A stretch of DNA of 64,000 nt, taken from assembly GCF_000355765.4 (NCBI RefSeq), contig NZ_CP021106.3:2141137-2205136 (forward strand), written 5' to 3'. Below are positions 62,538 to 64,000 of this stretch, piece by piece. This DNA is from Nitrosospira lacus (GTDB lineage Bacteria; Pseudomonadota; Gammaproteobacteria; Burkholderiales; Nitrosomonadaceae). How positions within the stretch are numbered: the first letter of the stretch is position 1; every line of letters starts with the position of its first letter. The translations under genes were made by a program, and so were the position numbers. The notes under the pieces are model-generated. The model worked only from the letters and a program-made list of their open reading frames with translations. It made no database searches and was not told the origin of the DNA.

Positions 62538-64000
62538 GTGATCATTACCTTTCCCAATAGCCCCTACAAGCTGCATCAATCGTTTTCCCCTGCTGGTGAT
62601 CAGCCTGAAGCCATCGACAAGCTGATGGAAGGGATAGAGGACGGCCTTGCGTTCCAGACGCTGCTGGGCGTGACGGGCTCCGGCAAGACTTTTACCATGG
62701 CCCACGTAATTGCACGGCTTGGCCGCCCCGCGATCATCATGGCACCGAACAAAACGCTGGCGGCTCAGCTCTACGCAGAAATGCGCGAGTTTTTCCCTGA
62801 AAACGCCATCGAGTACTTTGTCTCCTATTACGACTATTATCAACCGGAGGCCTATGTCCCTTCGCGCGACCTGTTCATCGAGAAGGATTCCAGCATTAAC
62901 GAACACATCGAGCAAATGCGCCTGTCCGCCACCAAGGCACTGCTTGAGCGGGATGATGCCATAATTGTCGCCACCGTATCATGCATATACGGTATCGGCG
63001 ACCCAGTGGATTATCACGGCATGATTCTGCATCTGCGCGAAAATGAAAAAATCACCCAGCGCGAAGCCATACAACGCCTGATTGAAATGCAGTATGAGCG
63101 CAATGAGTTTGAGTTCGGCCGTGGAACCTTCAGGGTGAGGGGTGACGTGCTCGACATATTTCCGGCGGAAAGTTCGGAAACCGCGGTGCGCGTCTCGCTG
63201 TTTGACGATATTGTCGAAAGCATGGTGTTGTTCGATCCTCTCACCGGACGCACGCTGAAGCAAGTATCGCGCTATACGGTTTATCCCTCCAGCCACTATG
63301 TAACGCCTCGGAGCACTACGTTGCGCGCCATCGGTACCATCAAGGACGAACTGAGAGAGCGCATCGATTTTTTCCAGAAAAACCATAAGCTCGTGGAGCT
63401 GCAACGTATCGAACAGCGCACTCGCTTTGATCTGGAAATGCTCAATGAACTGGGTTTCTGCAAAGGCATCGAAAATTACTCGCGGCACCTTTCGGGGAAA
63501 AAACCGGGGCAGCCGCCGCCTACTCTGATAGATTATCTGCGCCCCGATACGCTGATGGTGATTGATGAGAGCCATGTGACCATCCCGCAGGTGGGTGGAA
63601 TGTACAAGGGAGATCGTTCCCGCAAGGAAAATCTGGTGGAATATGGCTTTCGCCTGCCTTCCGCACTGGATAACCGGCCATTGCGGTTCGATGAATTCAG
63701 GAAAATGATGCCGCAAACGGTATTTGTCTCCGCAACCCCTGCGGAGTTCGAGCGTGTGCACAGTGGCCAGGTGGTGGAACAGGTTGTGCGCCCCACCGGT
63801 CTGGTGGACCCTCAGATCGAGATTCGTCCCGCAACTACCCAGGTCGACGACCTCATGTCGGAAGTCGGCCTGCGCACTGCAAAGGGCGAGCGGGTGTTGG
63901 TGACAACGCTGACCAAGCGCATGGCCGAGGATTTGACCGATTATTTTTCCGATCATGGCATCAAAGTGCGCTACCTCCATTCCGATATCGATACCGTGGA
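62538..64000 (+). CDS. uvrB: Excinuclease ABC subunit UvrB, 5' part, cut by the window edge
   Basis: About 487 residues visible from the GTG at 62538 ([20 protein letters not shown]). Walker A GVTGSGKT lies at about residues 44-51 ([20 protein letters not shown]), and the beta-hairpin that clamps DNA is [15 protein letters not shown] near 92-106. UvrB verifies damage in nucleotide excision repair together with UvrA and UvrC. The C-terminal helicase motifs and UVR domain lie beyond the window. GTG is the only start in register with the family. Confidence 0.96.
   Translation, partial: MIITFPNSPYKLHQSFSPAGDQPEAIDKLMEGIEDGLAFQTLLGVTGSGKTFTMAHVIARLGRPAIIMAPNKTLAAQLYAEMREFFPENAIEYFVSYYDYYQPEAYVPSRDLFIEKDSSINEHIEQMRLSATKALLERDDAIIVATVSCIYGIGDPVDYHGMILHLRENEKITQREAIQRLIEMQYERNEFEFGRGTFRVRGDVLDIFPAESSETAVRVSLFDDIVESMVLFDPLTGRTLKQVSRYTVYPSSHYVTPRSTTLRAIGTIKDELRERIDFFQKNHKLVELQRIEQRTRFDLEMLNELGFCKGIENYSRHLSGKKPGQPPPTLIDYLRPDTLMVIDESHVTIPQVGGMYKGDRSRKENLVEYGFRLPSALDNRPLRFDEFRKMMPQTVFVSATPAEFERVHSGQVVEQVVRPTGLVDPQIEIRPATTQVDDLMSEVGLRTAKGERVLVTTLTKRMAEDLTDYFSDHGIKVRYLHSDIDTV

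Noticed and set aside
1-64000. CRISPR arrays, tRNA or rRNA genes, complete insertion sequences, prophage
   Set aside because: None seen on reading the window; no regularly spaced repeats, transposase or integrase genes were found.

Overview
The window reads as chromosome of a motile, Gram-negative betaproteobacterium with moderately high GC. The gene set (FlhDC together with FlhF/FlhG, MotAB plus MotCD, a PEP-CTERM protein, a type VI secretion edge) and the protein sequences are most like the Nitrosomonadales, perhaps Nitrosospira; that genus call is recognition from memory and was not searched.

Layout. 1-4985 (minus): end of a type VI secretion operon, tssJ-tssK-tssL-tssM, with tssM running off the left edge; a PP2C phosphatase (5477-6232) is divergent from it. 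6233-7485: flhDC with a striking inverted repeat upstream. 7556-18566: motAB, then flhB-flhA-flhF-flhG-fliA-motC-motD. 18777-20396 (minus): flgN, flgM, flgA. 20728-31286: flgBCDEFGHIJ and flgKL. 31287-32160: an AT-rich island with a truncated DUF262 gene. 32198-33990: a soluble sensor kinase and a NarL-type regulator. 34277-37279: two flagellin genes in an exact-length tandem duplication (period 1704 bp). 37500-41857: fliD, fliS, fliT, a FliK-like gene and a stand-alone FlhB C-domain gene. 41867-42211 (minus): fliE. 42446-49394: fliFGHIJK. 49549-51651: an MHYT-GGDEF-EAL protein. 51995-56696: fliLMNOPQR. 56770-57543 (minus): a PEP-CTERM protein. 58004-61206: a three-gene cluster of a possible cysteine hydrolase, a lipoprotein and a phosphoesterase. 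61250-62443 (minus): aspartate aminotransferase; 62538 to the right edge: uvrB.

How it works together. Nearly a complete flagellum is encoded (master regulator, export gate, MS and C rings, rod, hook, filament, chaperones, two stators, sigma-28 and its anti-sigma factor); chemotaxis genes are absent from the window. Six sites fit one sigma-28 pattern, TAAAnnnn or a close variant, 11 bases, then GCCGTTA plus one base. They precede motAB, flgMN, flgKL, both flagellins and the MHYT-GGDEF-EAL gene, so the late regulon can be drawn from sequence and appears to include a cyclic-di-GMP enzyme.

Most notable beyond textbook genes: a family of about 80-120 bp dispersed intergenic repeats (four copies, three of them ending at the ribosome-binding regions of motB, fliM and fliR); a BvgA/NarL-like operator candidate in front of flhDC; the duplicated flagellin unit with divergence confined to the middle; the truncated DUF262 gene with a changed DGQQR motif; and the hydrolase-lipoprotein-phosphoesterase trio.
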